The translations under genes and the position numbers were made by a program. The notes beneath the pieces were generated by a model. The model was given only the letters and a program-made list of their open reading frames with translations. It had not been told where the DNA came from and did no database searches. From assembly GCF_037038585.1 (NCBI RefSeq), contig NC_092520.1:149605104-149669103 (forward strand): a DNA stretch of 64,000 bases, written 5' to 3'. The number at the start of each line of letters is the position of its first letter. Position 1 is the stretch's first letter. Source of the DNA: Patagioenas fasciata. Its lineage: Eukaryota > Chordata > Aves > Columbiformes > Columbidae. Positions 35,729 to 55,878 of this stretch are shown one piece after another.

Positions 35729-38700
35729 GAACAGCATTATTTGCTTAATTTGGGTACAAACTGTGACTAAAGGAGGGAGGCAGAAATCAGAAAAATAGAA
35801 CTGAAGTGTCCTTTGAAAGCAAAACATGGTGGTATCCTCAGCCCCTACCAGGGCAAAAAGGGCTTATTCAGTGCTGCTCAGGTGAGACAAGGAACAACAG
35901 AGAGACAAGAAAGAAGCCTCCTGGGGTTTTGGCACCAAAGGAAGAAGCTGTTAGAGATTCTCCTAAAGCTTCTCCTCCCACAAACTTATTGCCTGTTCCT
36001 GACTGCCATCACACAGTAGCTCCTACTGCTGGGCAGTCAACATCCTCTGTTTTATCTCTTCTCCTGTTTCGTCTTAAGGCAAATGAGAGAAGGACAATCT
36101 CAAAAGCAAAAAGTGAGAGGGAGCAAACACGAATGTCATTAAAGGAGACAATACTGCTAGTGAGAGGAATCACCATTTAAAGCACTTTTGGACACTCATA
36201 GGTGCTGCCTGCTTTGCAGGGGGCAGAGTCGGAGGTGATGCTGCAGACAGCTGCACCGCATTTATATTTCTTGGTTTCATTTTGAAACAAGCAGCAACCA
36301 AGGATGTAAACTGCAGTTTAAGGTTGGGAGGGAGGACTCAGAAAGCAAGCAGGTTGGGCTGTGTTACAAAAGAAGGAGCAGGAGGACACAGAAAATTATC
36401 TGGTCGCATGATATGAGCCAGCAATTGGTCAGCAGCTGAAATCCTGCGTTGCATTTTGATGGCAGGAGGCGGGGGTGGCTGTGGGAGCAGAGGCAGAAAA
36501 TCAGGGCTCAGTGAGGAACTGCAGTGCCAAAGTAAAGCTTAAGGAACAAACCCAGTTAGATTAGTGTGTGGGTGCTGCTATTGGAATAAGTCATATCTGA
36601 AAGATGGACAGGAAAATATCAGCAGCAGAAGTCCTTTCCAGCGACCTATGAGCAGCTGCATGAGCGGGGACGGCTGCTTCAACCACAGCTGCTTCCAAAC
36701 ACAAATGCTGCTGGAGAACAGCTCACTCCAGCTGCAAAAAGGAGAAAGGCAAGGAAAGATGTAGCAAGAGAAAAACGAAATAACTCCAGGACAGCAGCTG
36801 AAATTAAAATGCCTCTCCTTTCAAGCTGTTGAAAGCTAGCTGGCTTCTTTACACCTTCTAAATAACTTCCAGGTTCTGGGGGCTGCAGGGTATTCTTAAA
36901 GCATCTGTTCAGCGAGGTTCATGGGGCACAGGAAGTTGGTAAAAAGATCAGATCCTGCTTACATTTTCTCCAACATGAAATAAAAGCAATGGTTCTGCAG
37001 TCTGTGAGTTTGCTGCTTACTGAGAGCAGCAAGAGTGAGATAGAAAGCAACTGTGAGTTTATTAATGACACAGACATCTGTGATACAAGCTGCAAGGAAT
37101 ATAGAGCATCATCCTTCAGAGCACATTCCCCCATCTCAGGAGGGGACCAAATGGCTGCTGCCAGGACAGGAGAGCCTCTCAAGTACCTAATGGTGGCTGG
37201 ACTTTACTGAGGGCCCTTGCTAAAGGCAGTATAGGTTGTTGTTCTTGGTGCTAGTTCAGTCTCTGCTGGTATCTGTGGCTCAGCATCCCTGCTCTGGGCT
37301 ACAGAGACACAGAGGTGGTTTCTTACTTCAGCCTGGAAAAAAAATCAAGCATAACTGATGAGGTCTGTAAATGGTGCGTATATATGCTCAGAAACCAGCC
37401 TCTGCCTTTGCATCAAACCAAATATGCTCAAGACCTTCACTCAGACCATAGCTTGGTTGCATCTGCTGCCACATCACAGGAGGCCCAGTAGCATGCAACC
37501 ATGGCAGGTTCCATCTTTCTTGCAGAACACCACAGTGACAAGTCTCCTACAGACACAGAGACAGCCTGGTCCCAGCCTGGCCCTACTGGACCCCTGGCAG
37601 CCACCTGCCTGGTGGCCAGAGGTGTCTGGCTGAAGCCCCACAGGCTGGCTCAGAAGAAGTTCTTGTGCACAGACAAAGTGTGGGGACAGCATGGCTCCCC
37701 TCACTGGCTGGAGGAGTGGAGCAGGTGAACAGCACAGCGGGTGAAAGCCACATTGCTCCAGCACCTGCCCTGCAAACAGCTGCAGCAGGGGCACTACGGG
37801 CAGCAACCTGTGGTGCAGCCTGGAGGTGGCCCACAGGGACAGGACAGAGTCCGCAGGAGGGGACACAGTGGCTGCAGGGCCACCACCCCACCAGGGCAGC
37901 AAATTCCTGAAGCCAGGCATGCCACCAGGCAGTCTCAGGCACATCAGGTGAAGGGAGGGAGGTCGTCAGCCCACAGTGCTGCTGACCCAGGTCAGCCTAA
38001 GGAAGGAGAATGAGGAGTTGAGGAAGAGTGGGCAGCAAAGCAACTACCCTCCTTTTGAGTCTGTACCAAAGCATTGCTGGTTTGGCTGGGTGGGGCTGTC
38101 AAGTGCATCTGCCACAAGCTGCATGTGGGCCCACATAAAAATCTTAACCCCCGCACAGCCTAAAATATCAGCCTTGCAGTCACTCCCCTGAGGATGCTGC
38201 TTTGGAGCAGAAGAGCAGAGGAGCTGGCACCACTGGGAGCCAGCATCTCCAAATGTCTCAAATTCGGAGGCAGAAGAGCAGCACAGGAGATTTGGCGTCA
38301 TGCTGTTCTAGGCACTTCTAGCTAAATGCCCCCAGGCAGGCACGCCCTGTGTAACCTCCCAAAAGCACAGCCTAGGGACACCCACTGTCAGAGCGATAAG
38401 AGATGGGGAGCACAAGAGAAAAGTACTCAAGCAACACTCTTCTGAACGGCAGGTGAGGCTGTGGCATGACATGTTACCTTATGCCTCCCAGCGCAGAGGA
38501 AGAGGGGAGCCATCAGCTTCTCTGGCAGAGCAGAGTGCCTTGGCACAGATGGGTGTGCAGCCACCACAGAGCAGCAGGGCCATGCCACTGCAGGCTCCCT
38601 GCCGCTATCATCCCCGCAGCCCACACCCAGCTCCCTTTTTGGCCCAGCACAGGGACCCCAAACCCCACATCCCACTCAGGAGCTGGCTCAGGATCAACCT

Positions 38701-39975
38701 GTCTGGCCCTGGGGGAGGCTCAGCCACCTCCAGCTGGTGCACAGGACAAGGCACACTGGGACAGGTAGAGGCAGGTGTGGACGATGACTCCAACCCCTTC
38801 CTGTAACTGTAACCCCTTCCTGGCAGTACCAGCTGCAATGCACACACAGTCTTCTTTACCTGGCATAAAAGGGACTGTGTCCTACCTGCACCCTCTGAAA
38901 GGAGAGGTATCTGCTCTCCAACTTGGGGTACCAAAACTTTCCTAGAGCCCTGCCTGGGTGCAGGGACAGGTAGAGATATGGTGCAGGACCCATTAACCTG
39001 CCCTCTGAAAGGACCACATCTGCAGCTGTCAATCCAGCAAAGCTGAGATGTTGCAGAACTGCAAAGGTCAGGTCCAAGGTTCAGCCTCTCATATCAGCGG
39101 CTGTCAAAGAGGAAAAACTGTGGCAATAGCATTTCCAATGGCATTAGATGAAAGCCCTGATTAGCAGTGGTTACTTTTAAAGCACTATTGATTTAAGGAG
39201 ACATGGATCAGGTGTTATGAAATCCCTGTGTGTTCTGCCTGGATTTGTTCACAAATATGCCTGCAAATCCCCAGAGTTTAGCACATGCAAAAACTGTGCT
39301 GTCTCCTTCCTCACCACTACATGGGAACAAACTTGATGAAGCCCCTGAGGCAAGAAAAACAAGAACCACACTCCCGGCCAGCACCTCTGCAGGGCAGCAT
39401 GGGAGGAGAGGGAGTCACTGCCTCATGTTTGCAGGAGCCAAAATGCCTACAGCCTACCTCACTCTTAGCACCTTTCCTCCTGTACCTATTATCACCTAGG
39501 CGTTGCTCTACTTCATTCCTGTCCCTGTCTGGCCCCCTCTCACCTCTCTTCTCAAACTTTCTGCTGTCTGAGTCTTTTTCTTTCTCTCTCTCTGCTGCCG
39601 CAACCTTCAGTACCAATTGCCTATCCTTCAGCCATCCCTTTGCTCTGCAGCTTCCTGGCAGGCCTCCAGCAACATCGCTGCCTGTCCCTTCCTACAGGAA
39701 TCATTGCAAGAAAAATCTTCCCTGGGTTGATCCAAACTGATCATTTGCTCCCCATCCTCCAGCTCTTTTTTTTCCCCTGACATTGGGAAGCTTTTCCCCT
39801 AGCAGAATTGCTGGCCCACTCCCCACAGTAGGGCAGGCAGTTGGCACATGGTAGCTGGCGGAGGGAGGACGGGAGACACCAGCACTCCCGGCATGACAAG
39901 CACATCCAGACAGATCTTCTCAACAAGCAAACAGCCAGCTCACCTGAACCCAGCGCTGGTCTCACCCAGGCAACC

Positions 39976-40001
39976 CTGTCCCGTCCTGTCCTGTCCCGTC
40001 C
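39976..40001. repeat. pentanucleotide microsatellite (TGTCC/CGTCC)
   Basis: Five copies of a YGTCC unit (tgtcc, cgtcc, tgtcc, tgtcc, cgtcc) in the interval upstream of SLC6A12; imperfect, so probably old. Confidence 0.85.
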
Positions 40002-42647
40002 CACCAGAGTCCAGGCAGTGAATCCACTAAGTGCCAAAGAGATACAGTAATTGTTAAGGCAAAGACTCCTTTCTCTCCTCCTCCTGTCCCTCCCCTTCCA
40101 CCAGCCCTCCCCACCAAATTATCATCCAGCTCTCATGTGGGTGGTGGGATAGTAGGAAAGGAGGTGTGGTGGGGCGGGAGAACTTTCTCCCCAGCTCCCT
40201 TACAACATACACCTCTCCAAGACCTTGAACTGTGGCCCTGACAGGAAAACGAGAAAAGAAAGCGGCTATGGTCAAGCAAGGTAAAGGCTCAAAGTTTGCA
40301 AGGATCAACCAGAGCAGTCAGTGGAGCAACTCCAGGTCCTCTTGACCTCAGCAGGAGGGAGGTATCCCCTTGCAGACCCCGTAGCGTGTCCCAGGCTGGC
40401 TGCCACATGTCCCTGCTGCTCTGGGCTCCAGCACTTTAATGCGATAGTGGCGTCCCTTAAAATCATTCTGCAGCTGTACAGAACAAACCATCTCCAGGAG
40501 CCACTACACTAAACCTGCTTCAGCAGCCAAGCTCAAGGCTCACCAACACCACCAGGCAGATGAAGCAAAAGGCAGAGAGTGGGTGGAAGGGGGACGTTTG
40601 TCCCAGGATCACACAAACCCCTCCATGTCTGTGCAAACATGCTGCAAGTTCAAACACAACTCATAGGAGAGAGCTCTGTCAGTGGGATGAGATACTGCCG
40701 GAGTCTTTATTTTTATAGTGTTTGTGTGCTTGCTAGAACTGAGCAATCCCTCTGTGCCTTTCCTTTGGCAGCTTGCTTTGTATCCATCTCAGCCCTGATG
40801 CACTTTTCAAGATAATTCAGCTTAGATTTTTTTTTTAATGTTATGTTGAATTCTATTACTGTTTTGTCTTTTGCTTTGTCTCTTAATGTGCCTGCTAAAT
40901 TCCTATTGACCTTTTCATTTATCCATGTGGTGAAATCACAGTAGCACGCGGGCTGGAAGCTAGGACACATCCAACATGCGCTCTGATCTGCCCACCTGTG
41001 TCAGGGCTCACCAGATGAGCATCCCCTGACCCCCTTAGTGGGAAACCTGGGAGCTGACAAAAGCCCTCACCACCGCAGAAGGCATAGAAGTAGGTTTACT
41101 TGCCTGCAGGCTGTGTAGAGGGTCTTTTGTAATGTCATCTCAAAAAAATCCCTCCACGGGTGCCAGCAGCCGGTGAATTGGATCGCATTAGAGGGTGCCA
41201 GATTGCCCTGGGGATAAGCAATGCTGGAGATGTGCATAAAGGGAATCACCCTCATGCCTGGCAGGATCCTCAGGGCAAACCACAGAAGGCAGGAGGGGAA
41301 AATGTCTCCTTCTGCTTTGGGGGTGTTCATTTACTACCTCAGCTAACACTGGGGGCAGCCAGTCTGTGCCCACACTGCTGGGCAGTGCAAAGAGGAGTCA
41401 GGACAGATTGGGGCAGCTGCTAGGGGATGTCCACAGGGATGGGGAGCTCTGAGTCGACCAGCCCCATCCCAGGGTCCCAACAGGGCCACGAGGGCAGAGG
41501 GATGGGGTGGCAGCTGGATCAGGCAATGCCTCTTCGTAGGTAGTCAAATACAATGTGCAGTACCCTGTTTCTAGAATTAAACTTTGCAAGCGTGTTACTT
41601 TTCAAAGCCCTGGCTTTCACCTACCATTTGGGTTGGTTGAGTGGATTGGTCCTACACCCAAAGAGATTCAGGCTGATTCTTCCCTTGCACAGGCTGGGGT
41701 CAATGTCAGAAGGACTGGGCTCCATCTTCTGCCTTTTGGGGCCGTATCTGAAGTCTTGGAAGACCGTGAGGAGATCACATACTGCCTCTGTCCCTACTGA
41801 TGAAGGACAGTGCCACTGCCTGTCCTTCCATAGAGGACTGGTGTGACCCAGCACAGCTCGGGAAAAGGTGCAATAGAGGTTATCCAGACATGAAAGGGGG
41901 ATTTAGAGATAAGCCTAGGTAAGCAGAGCTGACCTAAAAACTTGATTTATCCACACTGAAGTGTTTCGCAGGAACGTCACAGTTTTTTTGCAAAGCTGTA
42001 GATGGGAAATGACCTGTGACATTAAGGTAAAACAAGAAAAAAGTCAATCTAAATGAAAAATTTATCCAGCAATGTGTGAAAATCGTTCTCCAGCAGGAAA
42101 AGAAGGCTGCTGTTTCTGCTTTCCAGCCCAGAAGGTACCAGAAGTAACACTCAGGCTTCAGAGTTTCCCACCAGGCAAAAGTCACTGTGGGTTTAAATCC
42201 TGCTACACGCACAGGGCACATTTATCACATTGCAGCAGCCTCCACATGAAAGAATACACTAGTGCCCTGGCCCAGACCAAAAACCAGAAATCGCCTTCTG
42301 ACCAGCTCAGCTGTGGGGGTATAGACTCATCCCCAGTCCTAGGAGAAGGCAAAGGAAGGGGTGACACACTCCCTGACCACTGATTGCCACAATTGCTGGC
42401 AGAGACAGCCTTTGGGCAGGTACCCTGGGCTGCGTAGCTGCACAGGTAGGACAGGGCTGCTAAAGGACACTGCAATCTGACTGAGGGCCTCCCTGCATCA
42501 CAGGTTCCTCCTGTGCCACTGCCAAGGGCAGAGGTAGCTTCACACAGGGGCTAGCAGAGGGATTACACAGGTAAACACAAATTCACAGCAAGCCCAAGGA
42601 GAAGAGCCACAGCCAAGGCTGACACAGGGGTCAGGCGCCATCAGGAA

Positions 42648-43088
42648 TCATAGAATAGTTTGGGTTAGAAAGGACCTTCCAATGTCATCCAGTCCAACCC
42701 CCGGCCATGAGCAGCGACATCTTCAACCAGATCAGGTTGCTCAGAGTCCCGCCCAGCCCGGCCTTGAATGTCTCCAGGGATGGGGCATCTACCACCTCTC
42801 TGGGCAACCTGGGCCAGGGTTTCACCACCCTCATTGTAAAATATTTCTTCCTCATGTCCAGCCTGAATCTCCCCTCCTTTTGTTTAAAACCATCAGCCCT
42901 TGTCCTATTGTAACAGGCCCTGCTAAAAAGTCTGTTGCCATCGTTCTTGTAGGCCCCTGTTAAGTACTGAAAGGCCGCAATAAGGTCTCCCTGGAGCCTT
43001 CTCTTCTCCAAGCTGAACAACCCCAACTCTCAGCCTGTCCTCACAGCAGAGCTGTTCCAGCCCTCTGATCATTTTTCTGGTTGTATGA
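42648..43088 (-). mobile_element. CR1 LINE 3' fragment, sense to the SLC6 genes
   Basis: The plus strand starts with aatcatagaatagtttgggt, the reverse complement of the CR1 3' end, and runs to gctgttccagccctctgatc. The minus-strand ORF (113 codons, [19 protein letters not shown]) is well preserved compared with the other copies, so this insertion is probably among the younger ones. Confidence 0.92.
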
Positions 43089-43380
43089 GCCTGAAGAGAG
43101 TCTGGTAGGGGGATAAATGGCAACCCCAGGAAGGGCCTACCATGTGCAGCTTGACACCGACAGAGCCCAGCCCTCTGGAGCCCTCCTCCCCATGGTGCGT
43201 GCCAAGGTGCTTTGCAAAGGGAGGGATGGTGACATCTAACTTTGTAGGCAGGAAAACCAAGGCAAGAGGAAGCCCCATTGCTGTGCCTAAGGGGCAGGAG
43301 CCTTCTCCCTGGTAGGTCCTGCACGCAGCCCTGAGCTGTAGTGTACTCCCATGCCTTGGAGTCAATGCACTCACCACACA

Positions 43381-43695
43381 GAATCATAGAATCATTTTGG
43401 TTGGAAGAGACTCTTAAGATCATCAAGTCCAATCATAACCTAAATCTGGCACTAAACCATGTCCCTAAAGCCTCTTCTCTACATCTTATTAAACATCTCC
43501 AGGGATGGTGACTCCACCACTTCCCTGGGCAGCCTGTTCCAATGCCTGACGACCCTTTCTGTGAAGGAATTTTCCCTAATATCCAATCTAAGCCTCCCCT
43601 GGTACAACTTGAGGCCATTTCCTCTCATCCTATCACTTGTTACTTGGGAGGAGACACCAGCACCCTCTTCACTACAACCTTCTTTCAGGTAATTG
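43381..43695 (-). mobile_element. CR1 LINE 3' fragment, second subfamily
   Basis: The plus strand reads gaatcatagaatcattttgg, then catcaagtccaatcataacc and ggcactaaaccatgtcccta, diagnostic of a different CR1 3' end than the copy 290 bp away. Both have the same orientation. It is truncated near 43695. Confidence 0.9.
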
Positions 43696-46600
43696 TAGAC
43701 AGGAACTTGCCTGACTGAACGCTACGTTTGCAGAGGAGTTTCCCCTAGGCATTGGTATAATTTATTTTTTCGTGCTTATGGCTAATTTCTGATTAAGTAA
43801 ACCTGTGACTTCCTACACCACATCTAATCACAAGTGAACATAACCAAAGTAACAAGCACTAACAAGGACCCACAGAACCATGATGGGCTCCAGCAGCCGC
43901 TGCAGCACTCCTGCACTGGCCTCCCAGAGAAGAAGAGGCTGTCAGGAACCTCTGCCTTTGGAAATAAGGGCAGGGTGAGACATCCCCTGTTTCACAGCAT
44001 CCCCAGAGTGGGAGAGGATGAGGCAAGGCCAAATGGCTTAGAAGCACGGTGTCAGCAATAAAAGTGGTCAGGAGGGAGGACTAGCAATGCTGAGGAGATA
44101 TCCATTGTTGAACTGCCTCTCTAACCACAATGCTTGGTGTTGATCAGAGCCCATGGAGGACCACAGAAAAAAGGCAGGCAGAAGACACATGGGTACGTGT
44201 CTTTTTGCTCCTGCTTCCCCTCCTTGCATCCTCAGGGCAGCTCAGCCTATTGCTGTGGGATGTGTATTGTGACAGCAAACACCTCCACTGCACAAGGTCT
44301 TAAAAGACATGGTCAGTCTGCAGGGACAGTGAAGTGCATGTTGCTGCTGAAAGTGATTCGACTCTGGACAGGTCGGATGGAGAAGGGGGTAACCAAGTCA
44401 CTTGTAACATCTCAGAAGCGGTGACTTCCCAAATCCATCTTTGTGCTCCCCCACGCTCGCTTCCCTTATCTGCACCATGCAGATCCCCATCCTGCAGGCT
44501 GCTAACCACATTAGAAGACAAGGGCTCAGCCAAACACCCTGCTCTGAGGGATATGCTCATTTGCACTGGCCTGTAGGGCACACTTAACAGATTATTTGGG
44601 GATCTCTGTTTCACAGGATTATGTTAAAATGTCAATCTTATTCTGTTCTCTCAATTTATGCACCATGGCCTGTCTTCTCCCAACACACATACCTTCTTTG
44701 TCACCGAAATGGGCAAGGCAACTCACGCTACATGATTCTTCAACAACCATGGGAAACTGTCTTGTATATCACTAGTGGCAGAAGGAAAAGGACATCTCCA
44801 GGTATCTGTTTGAACATGCTGGGAGCCTCAGGATCTGGGATGGTCTCCACAGGAGCAGAGGTAACCTCTTCCACAGGTCCATGGGTCTGTCCCCAAGATC
44901 TGAAGTGTCTCCCCTGCCCTACATGGGCATCTCCATCGGTGGAGGAGGACAACAGCATCAATAGCAGCTCCCGATCAGTGGGCTGAGATTCCTCCACAGG
45001 CAGCACTGACACAAGCATCGCAGTATGGGAAAAGCAGAACCTGGTTTTCTCAGACAGGTGGATAGAAACATCAGTCATCTTTTCCAAGCACTAACAACCT
45101 GGGGCAGAATCTCAGGGACTTATTTATTCTTATGAGAACTTCTCATTTGAAACTGCTTCGGAGTGGGTAGTCTTAAATCTCATCCCTATTTTCCTGAAAC
45201 TCATGGGTTGAATTTTCAGGCTAAGTTGTAGATTTTGGATTCTCAAGGCGGGAAATTTCCAACAACACACCTCCTGTCTAGAGGGACATCAGCATGTCCC
45301 CAGCTGGAGAAGGTATAACTAGGGGCAAATTCCACAGACTGCAAGAAGAGGAGTTCTTGAATTGCATTGAATTATTGAATGCAATGAAAATCCCTTTCAC
45401 CATGTTCCAAATCATGAACAATCACCCTATGCCAGAATCACCATATTCCAAATTTCACCAAAATTCCCTCTAACCATGGCGTTTTAAATGTGCTGTGAAA
45501 AATGTCATGTCTGGAAGTTTCAAACATACTAATTTGAGGTTTAGTCCGTCAGTCTTCTCAGTGAGCAATACAGAATGTACTTGATTCATATTTCAAGTGA
45601 GGAGTCATAGGTTCTTAACTGCTATCAGAAATAAGACATTTTATTTAAGAATGTCCAACAAAACCTTTGGTTTTCTTGCTTATCTGACCTGCTTAGCTCA
45701 TCCAAAGCTTTACAGCAATTGGGTCATGTAATAACACAGGCTTGGGAGGTTTCCTGGCTTATATATAACCAAATCAATAAACCACATGCCCAATTTACTG
45801 GACACCAGACTATTTTGAAACAAAGCCAGTCACACGCCTTGCAGCAGACTCCCACTTTGCCTACATGCAGCTGAGCAGACTTTCTACATCAACCATACTT
45901 TGGAGATAGCTGTGGACAATTAATATTTTCTATTAGGTTTAAAACACCTACCCAATGGACCAAACCTCCTACAGATATTACTGGAAAATGGAAGCATAAT
46001 TTTGTTTAAGATTAGAACGACATTAATGAAAATATCTGTTGCTGGAGCTTCTAATATGATTCACACAAAAAGGCCAACAGAAAAAAAAAAATCTTCTGTG
46101 TTGAACTCTGTTCACTTATTTCTGTAAGCAATTTCTACCAACCAGTACCAAATCCAAGTGGCAGAGCAGCTGGGTGGCTCCATCCTCCATCACAGTGTGG
46201 ATCTCTTTCAAAAGGGACTTTCCCCAGGTTTCTACACTCTTTCCTGCTCTCAGCTCAGACAAGAGCACCATGAAGCGCTGTGGCAGCTGAGGAATCTGGA
46301 GCTCTGAGACTTTGAGGCTGCCCAGGAAAACAGTGACAGCCAGTTCAGCCGTTACCTGCTCCTTGGTCCTATACTTTCAGCATTCCCAGAGGCGGCGAGG
46401 GAGGCATTCAGAAAGCTGGTGGCTGAGATTTAGACATGGAAGGTGCAGGGCTTATGACAGGGTAGAGGTTCACCCATGGTTGCACATGCAGCCTAGCAAA
46501 AGAACCCGCACATTCAGAGTTCCTGTGGGAAATCAGCTGGGAAAAGGGAAAATGGGCTGGAAATGAGATGAGGTTTCCACAGGCACTCTGGAACTGAGCC

Positions 46601-47040
46601 AATGAAGCCTCGGAGGACCACATATCAGTGGGCTCTCCCTGCTAGAGGTTAAATCTGTACTGCCAGAAACCCTCCCAGCAGCAATCCCCCCAGTATTTGG
46701 TGCTCACAGCCTCTGTGAGTGAAAGCTCATGACCCCTTTCCAGCATCGACCTGCCTCCCATCTCAGGTCACCAGGCTCCAACAACACTAAACCGGGGGAA
46801 AACTAAGCCCAAGAAAAGCCAAATAACTTGCCACTGCCTATAGGTCCTTGGGGACCTAAATCGGTGCTTGCCGCAACTGAGGTCACTGTTCCCTACAAGA
46901 GGCAGTTGTCCGTGGAGAAAACCTCAAGAGGAAACGGTGGGGGGAAATGCCCAGGTCATCGTGACCCCGGAGAAAACCCCTCCCCCTAGGAGAAAACAGC
47001 CACCCAGCCCAGAGGCTCTCCCCAAGTAGAGAGAGGGGGG

Positions 47041-47330
47041 ACCCCGCCACCCCTAGCCCGCTCGCCGGGAGCCGGCCCCGCGTTGCGGCCGTCGGTGAGG
47101 TCCTGGGGCCACCTCGTGGCTAGTGGCGCGGATTGCTTTCATGTGCCTCTTCCACTGCAAGCCTTGGCCGTAGCGCGGTGACCACCCGTGTCCGTGTGCG
47201 CTTCAGGAAGCCGAGCGCCTCCGGTCCCTGGCTCAGTTCTGCCCGGTCTGCGTTTTCCTTCAGGGTTTTCTGGGAACCGTCCAGCTTCCCGGGGTTACTT
47301 GTCCTTTGGCTGCCCTCCTCGGATACTGGG
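47041..47330. promoter_or_regulatory. CpG-rich block, candidate promoter between SLC6A13 and SLC6A12
   Basis: The first 60 bases (47041-47100) hold ten CpG dinucleotides and the 300-nt block about 27, against near absence in the surrounding tens of kilobases. It lies 1 kb beyond the SLC6A13 stop codon and 16.5 kb upstream of the SLC6A12 start codon. SLC6A12 needs a non-coding first exon, because its ATG sits 4 nt after a splice acceptor, so a minus-strand promoter here is plausible. On the plus strand gtgaggt at 47094 could be a donor of an unrecognised divergent transcript. No TATA box is seen. Confidence 0.45.
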
Positions 47331-47914
47331 GCTACAGCACTTAAAACACAAGCCCTTTGATTTATTTTTTTACCCAAACAGCCTGGAAACGAGGGGCCCT
47401 GTTTGTTGACATAACATGCAGATCCCACTTCACGCAGCCCTTCTTCCCTAGGCAGAAAACCAAAATGAGTGGCTCTAGAGCACCTGGAAGGCAGTCAGCA
47501 CAAAAAAGACATAGACCTGCAGAGATGAGGGAGAGTTACCCGTGATCCTTCCCTTGGACAAAGAAAACACAAACCCACACGCTTCTCTCAGACCCAGGGA
47601 ATAGCCCAGTGACTCATCAGCCAGATGACTATTTTGGGCTAGGAGCTGGCAATGGCTCCAGCAGAAGGCATTGCACTATCCCCTTCAACCAGGTACCACA
47701 GTCCTTATGGGGGGCCCCAAAATAGTGTTCCCTTTTTTCCCTTCCTACTCAGGCCAAGCTTCCTGTCCTCTGGCCACCCTCCCACACGGATGTGTCCGTG
47801 CAACAGAGATCCAGACCTGGATGCCCAGCACACATCCAGCCTAACATGCTGTGAGCAAGAGGTCCTGTTGAGACAAAACTGAGACAGAGCGGATCTAGTG
47901 GGCAAAACCAAAGA

Positions 47915-47920
47915 TTTAAT
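47915..47920 (-). terminator. possible SLC6A13 poly(A) signal ATTAAA
   Basis: On the minus strand ATTAAA lies about 360 nt after the SLC6A13 stop codon. A canonical AATAAA follows at 47361-47366, so either could end the transcript. Both are short motifs that occur by chance; no transcript evidence is available. Confidence 0.3.
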
Positions 47921-48276
47921 GGAATGGAGAAGCTCCCAAAGTCCACACTGGAGCCACATCTCTGAGACTCTCTGACACTCTCCACTCCAGGATCAGTCCT
48001 TCCTTTCTGCCCAGCAGAAGGCTGGGATGCTCAGGAACACGGGTGCTTGATCTGCCCCTTAAGAGCCCTCTCCAGGGAGAGGATTAAGGTGCATCGTTAA
48101 CTCCATGCAGACCATCTCCATGGCAGCCTCTTCCTCAGCCCCTCAAATCTTCCAGAGAAGGGAGCTCAGCCCAGAAATTCCTCTCTCCTTGGCAAACGAA
48201 GTATCCTTGCATTATCCAACAGGTGGTAAAGGCTGTATAGAAACCGTTCTGGGGGAAAGGAGAGCCACCACTGCTC

Positions 48277-55878
<7,602 letters not shown>

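Larger units (their letters stand above)
30584..47040. other. interval upstream of the SLC6A12 start codon
   Basis: About 16.5 kb with two tandem duplications, two CR1 fragments and short microsatellites, and no recognisable coding exon on either strand. It should hold one or more non-coding 5' exons of SLC6A12, since the first coding exon begins with a splice acceptor. Open frames at 37.5-37.9 kb are GC-rich but open in several frames at once. Confidence 0.75.

Noticed and set aside
37474-37944. 156-codon minus-strand ORF with overlapping long ORFs in other frames
   Set aside because: GC-rich DNA with few stops opens several frames on both strands at once; no recognisable domain, splice pattern or conserved motif.
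47120-47428. 102-codon minus-strand ORF in the CpG block
   Set aside because: CpG-rich sequence has few stop codons; composition explains it, and no homologue is recognised.
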